DNA of 64,000 nucleotides, taken from NCBI GenBank assembly GCA_900769405.1, contig CAAGGL010000020.1, positions 1 to 64,000 on the forward strand, in the 5' to 3' direction. The notes under the pieces were generated by a model. The model saw only the letters and a program-made list of their open reading frames with translations. It searched no databases and was not told the DNA's origin. Origin of the DNA: an uncultured Alistipes sp. Its GTDB lineage: Bacteria; Bacteroidota; Bacteroidia; Bacteroidales; Rikenellaceae. The translations under genes were made by a program, and so were the position numbers. Position 1 is the stretch's first letter, and each line of letters opens with the position of its first letter. Of the stretch, positions 41,664-50,537 are shown piece by piece.

Positions 41664-43013
41664 ATGAAAGATTTTATCACGCAAGCAAGCGATTTGATAT
41701 GTGGTTATCCCCTCTTCATCGTGCTGATTGGAGGCGGTTTATTCCTCTTCTTCTACTCACGAATGGTGCCGTTCCGCTACTTCGGACGCTCGATAGAGGC
41801 TCTGCGCGCCAAAGATAGCGACGAGGGCGAAGGCGGACAAATCACCTCGTGGCAGGCATTGTGTAGCGCAATCGCCGCAACAATCGGTATGGGTAACATC
41901 GCAGGTGTGGCAATCGCACTGAGCATCGGCGGCCCGGGCGCAATCTTCTGGATGTGGATCAGCACGGTGGTCGGTATGGCAACCAAATTCTTCGAGGGTA
42001 CGTTGGCGTCGATGTATCGCGGTCGCGACTCGGAGGGCAACCTGCAAGGCGGTCCGATGTATATGATCACCGAGGGTCTGGGCGCAAAATGGAAGCCGAT
42101 GGCTATCTTCTTCGCCATCTTCGGTTGTATCGGCACGCTCTGCCTGATGCAGCCCAATCAGCTGGTCGAGGCGATCGATACGGTGTTCCTCGTTCCGCGA
42201 GGCATTGAGCCTACGTTTGGTCTGCATCTTGCTATGGGTGTGGTGATTACGATCATTACGGCAATCGTGGTTTTGGGCGGTATCGAGCGCATCGCGGCAA
42301 TGGCGTCGAAGCTGGTTCCGCTGATGATCGTGATGTACTTCCTGCTGGTGGGTTACATCCTGATCCTCAACTATGAGGCTATTCCGAGCGTCTTTGCGTC
42401 GATCTTCGAGGGTGCCTTCTCGATGAAGGCGGGCATTGGCGGTATCATCGGCATCGCACTGCTCGGCGCACGTCGCGCAGCTCTAATCAATGAGGCAGGT
42501 ACGGGTACCGCCTCGATGATGCACGGCTCGTCGCGCAACAGCCAGCCCGTACGCGAGGGTTTCGTGGCGATGATCGCGCCGCTGACCGACTCGGGTCTGG
42601 TCTGCACACTCACCTCGTTGGCGATCCTCTCGACGGGATACACCGCAGGTGAGGGTATGAAGGGTCTGCAAATCGCAATCGACGCCTTCGGCAAGGCAAT
42701 TCCCGGTGTGGGCGAGTATCTTTTGTTGGCAATTTTGTTTATCTTTGCATTCTCGACGATGTTCTCGTATTCGTATTACGGTATGAAGTGTACCTCGTTC
42801 CTGTTCGGTGCGAAGTATGGCAAATACTACAACTACTTCTACCTCGCGCTGCTGGTTGTGGCCTCGGTGATGTCGTTGCCGACCGTAGTGGGAATTATCG
42901 ATATCGCCTACGCATTTATGGCCTTCCCGACGATGTACACGCTGCTGCGTCTGGCACCGAAGGCTAAGGCGGCGCTGGCGAAGTATATCGAGGAGAACCC
43001 GAAACGAAAGTAA
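41664..43013 (+). CDS. AGCS-family sodium:alanine symporter
   Basis: An inner membrane transporter of 449 residues with about ten or eleven helices. The family signature is plain: GMGNIAGVAIALSIGGPGA near residue 80, then WMWISTVVGMATKFFEGTLA. Later segments GARRAALINEAGTGTA and SYYGMKCTSFLFG are typical of AGCS proteins. It takes up alanine or glycine with sodium, which fits a sodium-based membrane economy if the V-ATPase pumps sodium. The small anchored protein gene follows after 26 bases. Confidence 0.93.
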   Translation: MKDFITQASDLICGYPLFIVLIGGGLFLFFYSRMVPFRYFGRSIEALRAKDSDEGEGGQITSWQALCSAIAATIGMGNIAGVAIALSIGGPGAIFWMWISTVVGMATKFFEGTLASMYRGRDSEGNLQGGPMYMITEGLGAKWKPMAIFFAIFGCIGTLCLMQPNQLVEAIDTVFLVPRGIEPTFGLHLAMGVVITIITAIVVLGGIERIAAMASKLVPLMIVMYFLLVGYILILNYEAIPSVFASIFEGAFSMKAGIGGIIGIALLGARRAALINEAGTGTASMMHGSSRNSQPVREGFVAMIAPLTDSGLVCTLTSLAILSTGYTAGEGMKGLQIAIDAFGKAIPGVGEYLLLAILFIFAFSTMFSYSYYGMKCTSFLFGAKYGKYYNYFYLALLVVASVMSLPTVVGIIDIAYAFMAFPTMYTLLRLAPKAKAALAKYIEENPKRK

Positions 43014-43039
43014 ACAACACTAAAAATAGACCTAAACTT

Positions 43040-43420
43040 ATGAAAAAGATCGGTTGCATTACGGCATTGATCGTCATTTTGGGATTGGCGATTTTCGGCT
43101 ATGTGCGTTTCTACTACCCCTTTGGTGAGGGCGTGAAGAGCGGCGAGTTGAACTATGTGGTACACAAGGGCGTTATCTTCAAGACCTACGAGGGTAAGCT
43201 GATTCAGTCGGGTATCCGCGCGAAGGCGGCAGGCGCAATCCAGTCGTACGAGTTCGAGTTCTCGGTTGAGCGCGAGGATGTTGCACGCGAGCTGATGCTC
43301 AACAGCGGCAACACCGTTCAGCTGCACTATACGGAGTACTTCGGTGCACTGCCTTGGAGAGGTTTCACCAAGTATATCGTCGATAGTATCGTGGCGGTTC
43401 AGCCCGCAGTGATTGAGTAA
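43040..43420 (+). CDS. Small membrane-anchored protein of unknown function
   Basis: A protein of 126 residues with one N-terminal membrane helix (about residues 5-22) and a compact beta-rich exported domain (GELNYVVHKGVIFKTYEGKL, then FEFSVEREDVA). Relatives in Bacteroidetes databases are sometimes labelled 6-phosphogluconate dehydrogenase, but nothing in it supports that enzyme. It lies 26 bases after the AGCS symporter and may be co-transcribed. Confidence 0.75.
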   Translation: MKKIGCITALIVILGLAIFGYVRFYYPFGEGVKSGELNYVVHKGVIFKTYEGKLIQSGIRAKAAGAIQSYEFEFSVEREDVARELMLNSGNTVQLHYTEYFGALPWRGFTKYIVDSIVAVQPAVIE

Positions 43421-43488
43421 GACGAAGTGTCACAACGCACAAAAAATCGCCCTAAAATGCAAAAAAATGCGTTTTAGGTGTCGGATTA

Positions 43489-43520
43489 TTTGGCAGTTAG
43501 TAATTTAGTTCGTATTTTTG
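43489..43520 (+). promoter_or_regulatory. Promoter of rpsP-rimM
   Basis: TTTG (43489-43492), a 20-base gap and TATTTTTG (43513-43520); leader of about 70 bases. Confidence 0.75.
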
Positions 43521-43595
43521 CGCGCTGAAAAGTGTGAAAATCACATTTTTCGCGCAAACAAATAACTTTTTTAACAACTTAAATTTTTTCAGACA

Positions 43596-44114
43596 ATGCC
43601 TGTAAAAATCAGATTGGCTCGACACGGTAAGAAAGGTTATGCTTTCTACCATATCGTAGTTGCAGATAGCAGAGCGCCACGTGATGGTAAATTTATCGAG
43701 AAGATTGGTACCTACAATCCTAACACGAATCCTGCTACAATCGACCTGAGCTTCGAGAAGGCTCTTGATTGGTTACAAAAAGGCGCACAACCCACTGACA
43801 CCTGCCGTGCGATTTTGTCGTACAAGGGTGTGTTATATAAGAAGCACCTGCTCGGTGGCGTAGCTAAGGGCGCTTTCTCGGAGAGCGACGCTGAGGCTAA
43901 GTTCAACAAGTGGATCGGCGAGAAGAACGCTAAGATCGTGGCTAAGACCAACAAGATCTCGGGCGACGCTGAGGCTGCTAACAAGGCTCGCAAGGCTGCT
44001 GAGACCAAGGTTAAGGAGGCACGCGCTGCTGCTATCGCAGAGAAGAAGGCTGCTGCCGCTGCTGAGGCTGCTGCCGCTGCTGCCGAGGAGACCGCAGAAG
44101 AGGCTGCTGAGTAA
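43596..44114 (+). CDS. rpsP: 30S ribosomal protein S16 with long Ala/Lys/Glu tail
   Basis: A protein of 172 residues, of which the first 80 or so are canonical S16 (PVKIRLARHGKKGYAFYHIV and DSRAPRDGKFIEKIGTYNP). Residues 120-172 form a low-complexity Ala/Lys/Glu tail, about twice the core length overall; such tails are typical of Bacteroidetes S16. It binds 16S rRNA in small-subunit assembly. rimM begins 5 bases after its stop. The usual next genes trmD and rplS are not here. Confidence 0.95.
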   Translation: MPVKIRLARHGKKGYAFYHIVVADSRAPRDGKFIEKIGTYNPNTNPATIDLSFEKALDWLQKGAQPTDTCRAILSYKGVLYKKHLLGGVAKGAFSESDAEAKFNKWIGEKNAKIVAKTNKISGDAEAANKARKAAETKVKEARAAAIAEKKAAAAAEAAAAAAEETAEEAAE

Positions 44115-44119
44115 GCTCA

Positions 44120-44641
44120 ATGGGCAATTTGTTGCCGGTTGGAAAGGTGAACAAGCTCTTCGGTCGTAAGGGCGAGTTGGCAATTACGCTTTACAACACT
44201 TTTCCCGACAACTTCTCACAAGAGGAACCGTTATTGGTGGAGATCGATTCACTGACGGTTCCTCTTTTTTTCAGTAGCTTCGAACGTCGCGGTGTGAGCG
44301 GCGCAATCGTAGCGTTCGACGATCTGGATACTCCGGAACGTGCTACTGAATTGATCGGCAAAGAGCTCTCGATCGAAATCGAGGCCGACGAGGCTGACGA
44401 CGACGAATTCTATATGGAGGATTTGATCGGATTCGCAGCCGAGGTCATCAACGAGCAGGGCGCACACGTAACCGAGGGTCGTGTGGCTGACTACTACGAC
44501 AGCGAGGCTAACCCTCTGTTCGGGTTGGAACTGGGCGGTCGTGAGGTGCTGGTGCCTGCGGTTGAGGAGTTCATTGTGCAGATCGACTTCGAGGGCGAGC
44601 GAATTGTATTCCTGCTACCCGAAGGATTAATGGAATTGTAA
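44120..44641 (+). CDS. rimM: Ribosome maturation factor
   Basis: A protein of 173 residues that helps mature the 30S head, binding S19. The N-terminal GKVNKLFGRKGELAITLY is the RimM domain start. The C-terminal PRC-barrel-like domain includes DSEANPLFGLELGGREVLVPAVEEFI. It lies 5 bases after rpsP, the classical pairing for its role in small-subunit assembly. Sequence conservation is modest, as usual for this family. Confidence 0.9.
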   Translation: MGNLLPVGKVNKLFGRKGELAITLYNTFPDNFSQEEPLLVEIDSLTVPLFFSSFERRGVSGAIVAFDDLDTPERATELIGKELSIEIEADEADDDEFYMEDLIGFAAEVINEQGAHVTEGRVADYYDSEANPLFGLELGGREVLVPAVEEFIVQIDFEGERIVFLLPEGLMEL

Positions 44642-44647
44642 GAACCG

Positions 44648-44674
44648 AATTCGGAATTCAAGATTCAAAATTAG
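44648..44674. repeat. Decayed 7-base-period repeat
   Basis: Units GAATTCG, GAATTCA, AGATTCA and AAATTAG follow the rimM stop. They resemble the GTGAATT family in period and core but are diverged, and no terminator hairpin is next to them. Confidence 0.45.
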
Positions 44675-44698
44675 ACTTTGCTACCAAACAGAAACAAG

Positions 44699-45880
44699 AT
44701 GGCTAAGCGCGTTGTTATAGGACTTTCGGGAGGTGTCGATTCGTCGGTTGCGGCCTATCTGCTCAAAGAGCAGGGCTACGACGTGGTCGGACTCTTTATG
44801 GTCAATTGGCACGATACGACGGGTACGCTCGAAGGCGACTGCCCGTGGCACGACGACCGCGTTTTTGCCGAGTTGGTAGCCAAGCGATTGGATATTCCGC
44901 TGCACGTGGTCGATCTCTCGGAGCAGTATCGACAGCGCGTGGTGGACTATATGTTTGCCGAGTATGAGCGTGGTCGCACGCCCAACCCCGACGTGCTGTG
45001 CAACCGCGAGATCAAGTTCGATGTCTTTCTGAAAGAGGCACTTAAACTCGGCGCCGACTACGTTGCGACGGGTCACTACTGCCGTTGCGAGCAGGTCGAG
45101 GGCGCGGACGGCGAGGTGCGTTACCGACTGCTGGCAGGTAGCGATCCGAACAAGGATCAGAGCTACTTCCTCTGTCAGTTGTCGCAGGAGCAGCTCTCGC
45201 GTGCGATGTTCCCCGTGGGCGGGTTGCTCAAACCCGAGGTGCGACGCATCGCCGAGGAGCAACATCTGGCAACGGCAAAGCGCAAGGACTCGCAGGGCAT
45301 CTGCTTTGTGGGCAAGGTCGATCTTCCCGTATTTCTGCAACAGAAACTCGAAAAGCGCAAGGGCAACATTCACGAGATTATGCCCTCGTGGCGCGGTTAC
45401 GAGCGCGTGGTGTCGGAGGATAATCTGGCGGCACTCGCCAAACCTTTCAGCTACACGGTGCGCGACGGCAAGAAGATCGGCGAGCATAATGGCGCTCACT
45501 TCTACACCATCGGTCAGCGCAAGGGCTTAGGCGTGGGCGGTCGTCCCGAACCTCTGTTCATCATCGCAACCGACGTGGAGCAGAATGTGATCTATATGGG
45601 TCAGGGCGAGGATCACCCCGGTCTGTATCGTCGAGCGTTGCATATCACTGAGAATGAGATCCATTGGGTGCGTCCCGATCTGGCAATGCGCGAGGGCGAA
45701 CGTCGCCACTATCAGGTGCGTATCCGCTATCGCCAGCCGTTGCAGGGCGCCGAGTTGATCCGCACGCGCGACGGACTTTACATTCGTTTCGACGAGCCTC
45801 AACGAGGTATCACGGCGGGTCAGTTTGCGGCGTGGTACGATGGCGATGAGCTGGTCGGTTCGGGCGTGATCGAGCAGTAG
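44699..45880 (+). CDS. mnmA: tRNA 2-thiouridine(34) synthase
   Basis: A protein of 393 residues that thiolates U34 of Glu, Gln and Lys tRNAs with ATP. The PP-loop SGGVDSSVAAYLLKEQG is at the N-terminus. Catalytic cysteines are seen in DVLCNREIKF and GICFVG. The C-terminal beta-barrel has GQRKGLGVGG and later strands. The ATG at 44699 is preferred to a TTG at 44678. It has no clear consensus promoter, so it may be read from the rpsP promoter. A terminator follows. Confidence 0.95.
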   Translation: MAKRVVIGLSGGVDSSVAAYLLKEQGYDVVGLFMVNWHDTTGTLEGDCPWHDDRVFAELVAKRLDIPLHVVDLSEQYRQRVVDYMFAEYERGRTPNPDVLCNREIKFDVFLKEALKLGADYVATGHYCRCEQVEGADGEVRYRLLAGSDPNKDQSYFLCQLSQEQLSRAMFPVGGLLKPEVRRIAEEQHLATAKRKDSQGICFVGKVDLPVFLQQKLEKRKGNIHEIMPSWRGYERVVSEDNLAALAKPFSYTVRDGKKIGEHNGAHFYTIGQRKGLGVGGRPEPLFIIATDVEQNVIYMGQGEDHPGLYRRALHITENEIHWVRPDLAMREGERRHYQVRIRYRQPLQGAELIRTRDGLYIRFDEPQRGITAGQFAAWYDGDELVGSGVIEQ

Positions 45881-45919
45881 AATCGGAGAACTTCCCTCCG
45901 AAATTCCGATAACAAAAAT

Positions 45920-45953
45920 AAAGGCTACACCCAGACGGGTGTGGCTTTTTTTG
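45920..45953 (+). terminator. mnmA terminator
   Basis: GGCTACACCC-agac-GGGTGTGGCT with one wobble and seven T after it. Confidence 0.82.
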
Positions 45954-46071
45954 TTGCACTTTGCGGTCGGCGATGCAGCCCCAGAAACCAATTTTGATTC
46001 AAAAAGGTGGGCAAACATCGTTTTTTCGCAAAAATTAGGCTGTGATTCTTGGGCATTTGCAGAAAAATTGC

Positions 46072-46079
46072 TAATTTCG
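46072..46079 (+). promoter_or_regulatory. Possible -7 box of the ppdK gene
   Basis: TAATTTCG, one base off the consensus, 59 bases before the ATG at 46138. No better candidate was seen in the 257-base gap. Confidence 0.35.
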
Positions 46080-46137
46080 CAAACTTGAAGTGTAAAAATG
46101 ACAATCAACTAATTTCATTCAAATAATCGTTACAAAA

Positions 46138-48864
46138 ATGTCAAACGTAAAAAGAGTTTACACCTTCGGTAACAAAGAGGCCGAAGGCAATGGCAAAATG
46201 AGAGAGCTGCTGGGTGGCAAGGGTGCCAACTTGGCAGAGATGAACTTGATCGGTATTCCCGTACCTCCGGGCTTTACCATCACCACCGACGTTTGCTCGG
46301 AGTACTACCAGTACGGCAAGGAGAAGATCGTTGAGATGCTCCGCCCCGAGGTAGAGAAGGCTATGAAGTCGATCGAGGAGCTGACCGGCCGTCAGTTCGG
46401 TGACCCCGTTACTCCTCTGCTCGTATCGGTTCGTTCGGGTGCTCGCGCATCGATGCCCGGTATGATGGATACTATCCTGAACCTCGGTTTGAACGACGAC
46501 GCTGTTGAGGCTATCGCAAAGCTGTCGGGTAACCCCCGTTTCGCTTGGGACTCGTACCGTCGTTTCGTTCAGATGTACGGTGACGTAGTATTGGGTATGA
46601 AGCCCGTAAGCAAGGAGGATCAGGATCCCTTCGAGGTTATTATCGACGAGTTGAAGGAGGAGCGTGGCGTACAGAACGACACCGACCTGACTACCGACGA
46701 CTTGAAGGTTCTGGTTGCTAAGTTCAAGGCAGCAGTTAAGGAGCAGACCGGTTCGGACTTCCCCGTATCGCCTTGGGAGCAGCTGTGGGGTGCAGTTTGC
46801 GCAGTATTCGGTTCGTGGATGAACGACCGCGCAATCCTCTACCGTAAGCTTAACAACATCCCCGCTGAGTGGGGTACCGCAGTAAACGTACAGGCAATGG
46901 TATTCGGTAATATGGGTGAGAACTCGGCTACCGGTGTTGCTTTCTCGCGTGACGCTGCAACAGGTGAGAACCTCTTCAACGGTGAGTACCTGATCAATGC
47001 TCAGGGTGAGGACGTAGTAGCAGGTATCCGTACTCCTCAGCAGATCACCATCGAGGGTTCGAAGCGTTGGGCTAAGGCTCAGAATATCTCGGAAGAGGAG
47101 CGCGCATCGAAGTATCCTTCGTTGGAGGAGGTTATGCCCGAGGTTTACAAGGAGTTGGATGAGATCCAGCACCACTTGGAGGAGTACTTTACCGATATGC
47201 AGGATATCGAGTTCACCATCCAGGACGGTAAGTTGTGGATGTTGCAGTGCCGTAACGGTAAGCGTACCGGCGCAGCAATGGTGAAGATCGCAATGGATAT
47301 GTTGGCTGAGGGTCTGATCGACGAGAAGACCGCAGTTCTGCGCTGCGAGCCCGCTAAGCTCGACGAGCTGTTGCACCCCGTATTCGATAAGGCTGCAATG
47401 AAGAACGCTAAGGTTCTGGTTAAGGGTCTGCCCGCATCGCCGGGTGCTGCTACCGGTCCGGTTGTATTCTTCGCTGAGGACGCTGAGAAGGTTGCTGCAA
47501 GCGGCCAGAAGGCTATCTTGGTTCGTATCGAGACCTCGCCCGAGGATTTGAAGGGTATGTTGGACGCTGCCGGTATCTTGACTCAGCGCGGTGGTATGAC
47601 CTCGCACGCAGCCGTTGTTGCTCGTGGTATGGGTAAGTGCTGCGTATCGGGTGCAGGTGAGTTGCAGATCGACTATAAGGCTCGCACCATCAAGATTGGT
47701 GAGTACACCATCAAGGAGGGCGACTGGATTTCGTTGAACGGTTCGACCGGTGAGGTTTACCTCGGTCAGGTAGCAACTCAGGCAGCTGACCTGAGCGGCG
47801 ACTTCGGTAAGCTGATGGAGTTGGCTGGCAAGTACGCTACTATGAAGGTTCGCGCTAACGCTGATACTCCGAAGGACGCTGAGCAGGCATTCGCATTCGG
47901 TGCTGAGGGTATCGGTCTGTGCCGTACCGAGCATATGTTCTTCGAGGGCGAGCGTATCAAGGCTGTTCGCGAGATGATCTTGGCTGATGATGAGGCTGGT
48001 CGTCGCGTAGCTTTGGCTAAGTTGCTGCCTATGCAGCGTGGTGACTTCGAGGGTCTGTTCAAGGCTATGAAGGGTTATCCCGTGATCGTACGTCTGCTCG
48101 ATCCCCCTCTGCACGAGTTCGCTCCCAACACTGAGAAGGAGCAGAAGGAGATGGCTGACGCTCTGAATATCCCCGTTGAGAAGGTTGCAGCACGCGTTGA
48201 GTCGCTGCACGAGGTTAACCCGATGTTGGGTCACCGCGGTTGCCGTCTGGGTAACACCTATCCCGAGATCACCGAGATGCAGGCTCGCGCTATCATCGAG
48301 GCTGCTATGAACGTGAAGGCTACGGGTATCGACGTGAAGGTTGAGATTATGGTTCCGCTGGTAGGTAACCACAAGGAGCTCCGTTACCAGAAGAACATCA
48401 TCGACCGCGTTGCTAACGAGGTATTCGCTGAGCGCAACGATAAGATCGACTATATGGTAGGTACTATGATCGAGGTTCCTCGCGCAGCTGTTACCGCTAA
48501 CCAGATCGCTGAGGTTGCTGAGTTCTTCTCGTTCGGTACTAACGACTTGACTCAGATGACTCTGGGCTTCTCGCGTGACGATATCGCGAAGTTCTTGCCC
48601 GTTTACCTCGACAAGGGTATCTTGAAGAACGACCCGTTCCAGATCCTCGATCGCAACGGTGTTGGTCAGTTGATCCGCGAGGCAGTATTCAAGGGTCGCA
48701 GCACTCGCGAGACCTTGAAGTGCGGTATCTGCGGTGAGCACGGTGGTGAGCCTTCGTCGGTAGAGTTCTGCCACTACGCAGGTCTGAACTACGTATCTTG
48801 CTCGCCTTTCCGTGTGCCCATCGCACGTCTGGCAGCGGCTCACGCAGCTCTGAACGAGAAGTAA
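46138..48864 (+). CDS. ppdK: Pyruvate, phosphate dikinase
   Basis: An enzyme of 908 residues that interconverts pyruvate, ATP and phosphate with phosphoenolpyruvate, AMP and diphosphate. The N-terminal ATP-grasp domain starts LLGGKGANLAEMNLIGIPVP. The swivelling domain carries the phosphorylated His in GGMTSHAAVVARGMGK. The C-terminal TIM barrel has GLCRTEHMFF and CGICGEHGG, with the catalytic Cys. Strong codon bias indicates high expression. It is a single-gene unit; in anaerobic Bacteroidales it links glycolysis and gluconeogenesis. Confidence 0.97.
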   Translation: MSNVKRVYTFGNKEAEGNGKMRELLGGKGANLAEMNLIGIPVPPGFTITTDVCSEYYQYGKEKIVEMLRPEVEKAMKSIEELTGRQFGDPVTPLLVSVRSGARASMPGMMDTILNLGLNDDAVEAIAKLSGNPRFAWDSYRRFVQMYGDVVLGMKPVSKEDQDPFEVIIDELKEERGVQNDTDLTTDDLKVLVAKFKAAVKEQTGSDFPVSPWEQLWGAVCAVFGSWMNDRAILYRKLNNIPAEWGTAVNVQAMVFGNMGENSATGVAFSRDAATGENLFNGEYLINAQGEDVVAGIRTPQQITIEGSKRWAKAQNISEEERASKYPSLEEVMPEVYKELDEIQHHLEEYFTDMQDIEFTIQDGKLWMLQCRNGKRTGAAMVKIAMDMLAEGLIDEKTAVLRCEPAKLDELLHPVFDKAAMKNAKVLVKGLPASPGAATGPVVFFAEDAEKVAASGQKAILVRIETSPEDLKGMLDAAGILTQRGGMTSHAAVVARGMGKCCVSGAGELQIDYKARTIKIGEYTIKEGDWISLNGSTGEVYLGQVATQAADLSGDFGKLMELAGKYATMKVRANADTPKDAEQAFAFGAEGIGLCRTEHMFFEGERIKAVREMILADDEAGRRVALAKLLPMQRGDFEGLFKAMKGYPVIVRLLDPPLHEFAPNTEKEQKEMADALNIPVEKVAARVESLHEVNPMLGHRGCRLGNTYPEITEMQARAIIEAAMNVKATGIDVKVEIMVPLVGNHKELRYQKNIIDRVANEVFAERNDKIDYMVGTMIEVPRAAVTANQIAEVAEFFSFGTNDLTQMTLGFSRDDIAKFLPVYLDKGILKNDPFQILDRNGVGQLIREAVFKGRSTRETLKCGICGEHGGEPSSVEFCHYAGLNYVSCSPFRVPIARLAAAHAALNEK

Positions 48865-48891
48865 GAGGTTTGATCAAAACCAAATATTGTG

Positions 48892-48926
48892 AAAATGGCC
48901 ACCCCCGTTTGGGGGTGGCCATTTTT
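48892..48926 (+). terminator. ppdK terminator
   Basis: AAATGGCCACCCCC-gttt-GGGGGTGGCCATTTTT: a perfect stem of 14 bases. Confidence 0.9.
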
Positions 48927-48949
48927 GTTGGGGACCACCATATAAAAAG

Positions 48950-49019
48950 CACGCCTTTCAAGGCGTGTCATCATTGGCGGGCCGGCCTTTGGCCGAGCCC
49001 CCCCACCCGCCAATGATGA
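48950..49019 (-). repeat. Composite structured intergenic repeat, copy 2
   Basis: Inverted relative to copy 1 (145-214). The side hairpin CACGCCT-ttca-AGGCGTG (48950-48967) is followed by TCATCATTGGCGGG (48968-48981) with its complement at 49006-49019. These arms enclose the inner hairpin CGGCC-ttt-GGCCG (48983-48995) and a C-run (G-run on the minus strand). The outer arms are identical to copy 1, while inner and side stems differ by paired changes. Confidence 0.75.
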
Positions 49020-49035
49020 GATCAATAACAAAGCA

Positions 49036-49066
49036 AAGCCGCGCCCCGATTATCGGAGTGCGGCTC
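49036..49066 (-). terminator. deoC terminator
   Basis: AGCCGCgCcCCGA-tta-TCGGaGtGCGGCT, an interrupted stem in the style of the other terminators here. The T-run on the minus strand is weak. Confidence 0.6.
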
Positions 49067-49090
49067 TATTATGCGATCAAATCTATTGAC

Positions 49091-49966
49091 TTAGAAATAC
49101 TTTATCTCCTTGCCCTCGATTGCCGAGATCAGGTTGTTTGCCACCGAACTTGCGCCGATGCGGAACAGTTCGGGAGTAAGCCACTCCTTACCGAGAGTCT
49201 GTTCAACGATGGTGTAGTAGAGCGCCGCATCCTCAGCCGTGCGCACGCCACCTGCCGCCTTGAAACCAACCTTGCGACCCGTCTTCTCGTAGTAGTCGCG
49301 GATAGCCTCGCACATCACAACGGCCGCCTCGGGAGTTGCCGCAACGTCGATCTTGCCGGTCGAGGTCTTCACGAAGTCCGTGCCCGCCATCATCGACAAC
49401 AGCGACGCCTTGCGAATCAGTTCGGGAGTTTTCAGCGCACCCGACTCAATGATCACCTTCAACACCACGTCCGAAGCCTCCTCGCGCAGTACTTCAATCT
49501 CCGATGCCATCTCATCGAGGCGACCTTCGAGCAGTTCGCCCACGTTGATCACGATGTCGATCTCGTCGGCACCATTCTCGATTGCCATAGCCGTTTCGAG
49601 TACCTTCACTTCGAGGAAGGTCTGCGATGCAGGAAAGCCGCCCGACACGCTGGTAATGCGCATCGGAGTACCATCGACTGCCAAGCCAACCGTCTCAACG
49701 AAAGGAGGATAGACGCAGATCGAAGCCACGTTGGGGATATGCGGATAGTCGATATAGAACTCTGCTGCACGGCGCGCAAAACGGGTTACCGACTCCACCG
49801 AATCGGTGCAAGCCAGCGTCGTAAGGTCGATCGTCGAGTAGCAGAATTTATAGACATCAATCGTTTCGTTAGCCTTAGCCGCAGCGCGTGCCGCCGCCAC
49901 CTTCTCGGCTACCTCCTCAACGGTCGGTGCCGAAGCATATTCTTGAAGTTTGGTCAAGTATTCCAT
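49091..49966 (-). CDS. deoC: Deoxyribose-phosphate aldolase
   Basis: A TIM-barrel aldolase of 291 residues that cleaves 2-deoxyribose 5-phosphate to glyceraldehyde 3-phosphate and acetaldehyde in deoxynucleoside salvage. The Schiff-base Lys lies in GTDFVKTSTGK and the assisting Lys in VGFKAAGGVRT. It is longer than the E. coli enzyme, with an extra N-terminal helix of about 40 residues. A TATATTTG box (50010-50017, minus strand) lies 43 bases upstream; the gene is a single unit. Confidence 0.94.
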   Translation of the reverse strand: MEYLTKLQEYASAPTVEEVAEKVAAARAAAKANETIDVYKFCYSTIDLTTLACTDSVESVTRFARRAAEFYIDYPHIPNVASICVYPPFVETVGLAVDGTPMRITSVSGGFPASQTFLEVKVLETAMAIENGADEIDIVINVGELLEGRLDEMASEIEVLREEASDVVLKVIIESGALKTPELIRKASLLSMMAGTDFVKTSTGKIDVAATPEAAVVMCEAIRDYYEKTGRKVGFKAAGGVRTAEDAALYYTIVEQTLGKEWLTPELFRIGASSVANNLISAIEGKEIKYF

Positions 49967-50009
49967 ATTATGATCACTTATTATTGTTGCACAATCGGGT
50001 ACACTACTG

Positions 50010-50017
50010 CAAATATA
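50010..50017 (-). promoter_or_regulatory. -7 box of deoC
   Basis: TATATTTG on the minus strand, 43 bases before the ATG. It lies between deoC and the end of the thioredoxin-like gene, so deoC is transcribed separately. Confidence 0.65.
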
Positions 50018-50055
50018 GCACTTTTTTCGAAAAAATGCACTACCCCGCCCCCAAA

Positions 50056-50481
50056 TTACTCCTCGGTGGCGATATTATCGAGCAGGCGGCGCATCGAAGA
50101 GATAAACCTCTCGGGCGAGCTCGAACCTACGATTTGCCCCACAACCTCGCCCTTGCCGTTAAGCACCAGACAGGTCGGGATACTGCGGACACCATTGGCG
50201 CGGGCAAGCAACGATCCCGTAGCCTTATCGACGTCGTAACGCACTGATACAAAGCGCGGATTCATAAACTCACCAACCTCGTCGGTTGCCAGCGTGCGCT
50301 CCATCACGCGGCACGGTCCGCACCACGTCGCAAAGAGTTCGACAAAGAGATATTTGTCGGTAGCGGCTGCCTCGGCGATCGCCTCTTTGAGCGTTCCCTC
50401 GTGGAATACGACACCACCTTTGGCCGACGCTCCAACCGCTACGGCCAGCGTCATCGCCACTATCAAAAACAACTTTTTCAT
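50056..50481 (-). CDS. Exported thioredoxin-fold protein
   Basis: A protein of 141 residues with a signal peptide (residues 1-20, GASAKGG). The thioredoxin motif is WCGPC in VELFATWCGPCRVMERTL. The cis-Pro region RSIPTCLVL follows. It is probably a periplasmic thiol oxidoreductase. The ATG at 50481 is chosen over a frame start at 50577, which would hide the signal peptide. It lies 56 bases after rlmN on the same strand and may share its transcript. Partner proteins are unknown. Confidence 0.85.
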   Translation of the reverse strand: MKKLFLIVAMTLAVAVGASAKGGVVFHEGTLKEAIAEAAATDKYLFVELFATWCGPCRVMERTLATDEVGEFMNPRFVSVRYDVDKATGSLLARANGVRSIPTCLVLNGKGEVVGQIVGSSSPERFISSMRRLLDNIATEE

Positions 50482-50537
50482 ACTATAAATAATATATAAA
50501 GACACCTCTCTGCGCCCCTCAAATCGCGTGCCCAAAA

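Noticed and set aside
43040..43420. 6-phosphogluconate dehydrogenase label for the small anchored protein
   Set aside because: 126 residues with one membrane helix, no Rossmann motif and no catalytic residues of that enzyme.
46141..48843. Open frame of 900 codons antisense to ppdK
   Set aside because: A shadow of strongly biased codons; the plus-strand protein is unmistakable PPDK.
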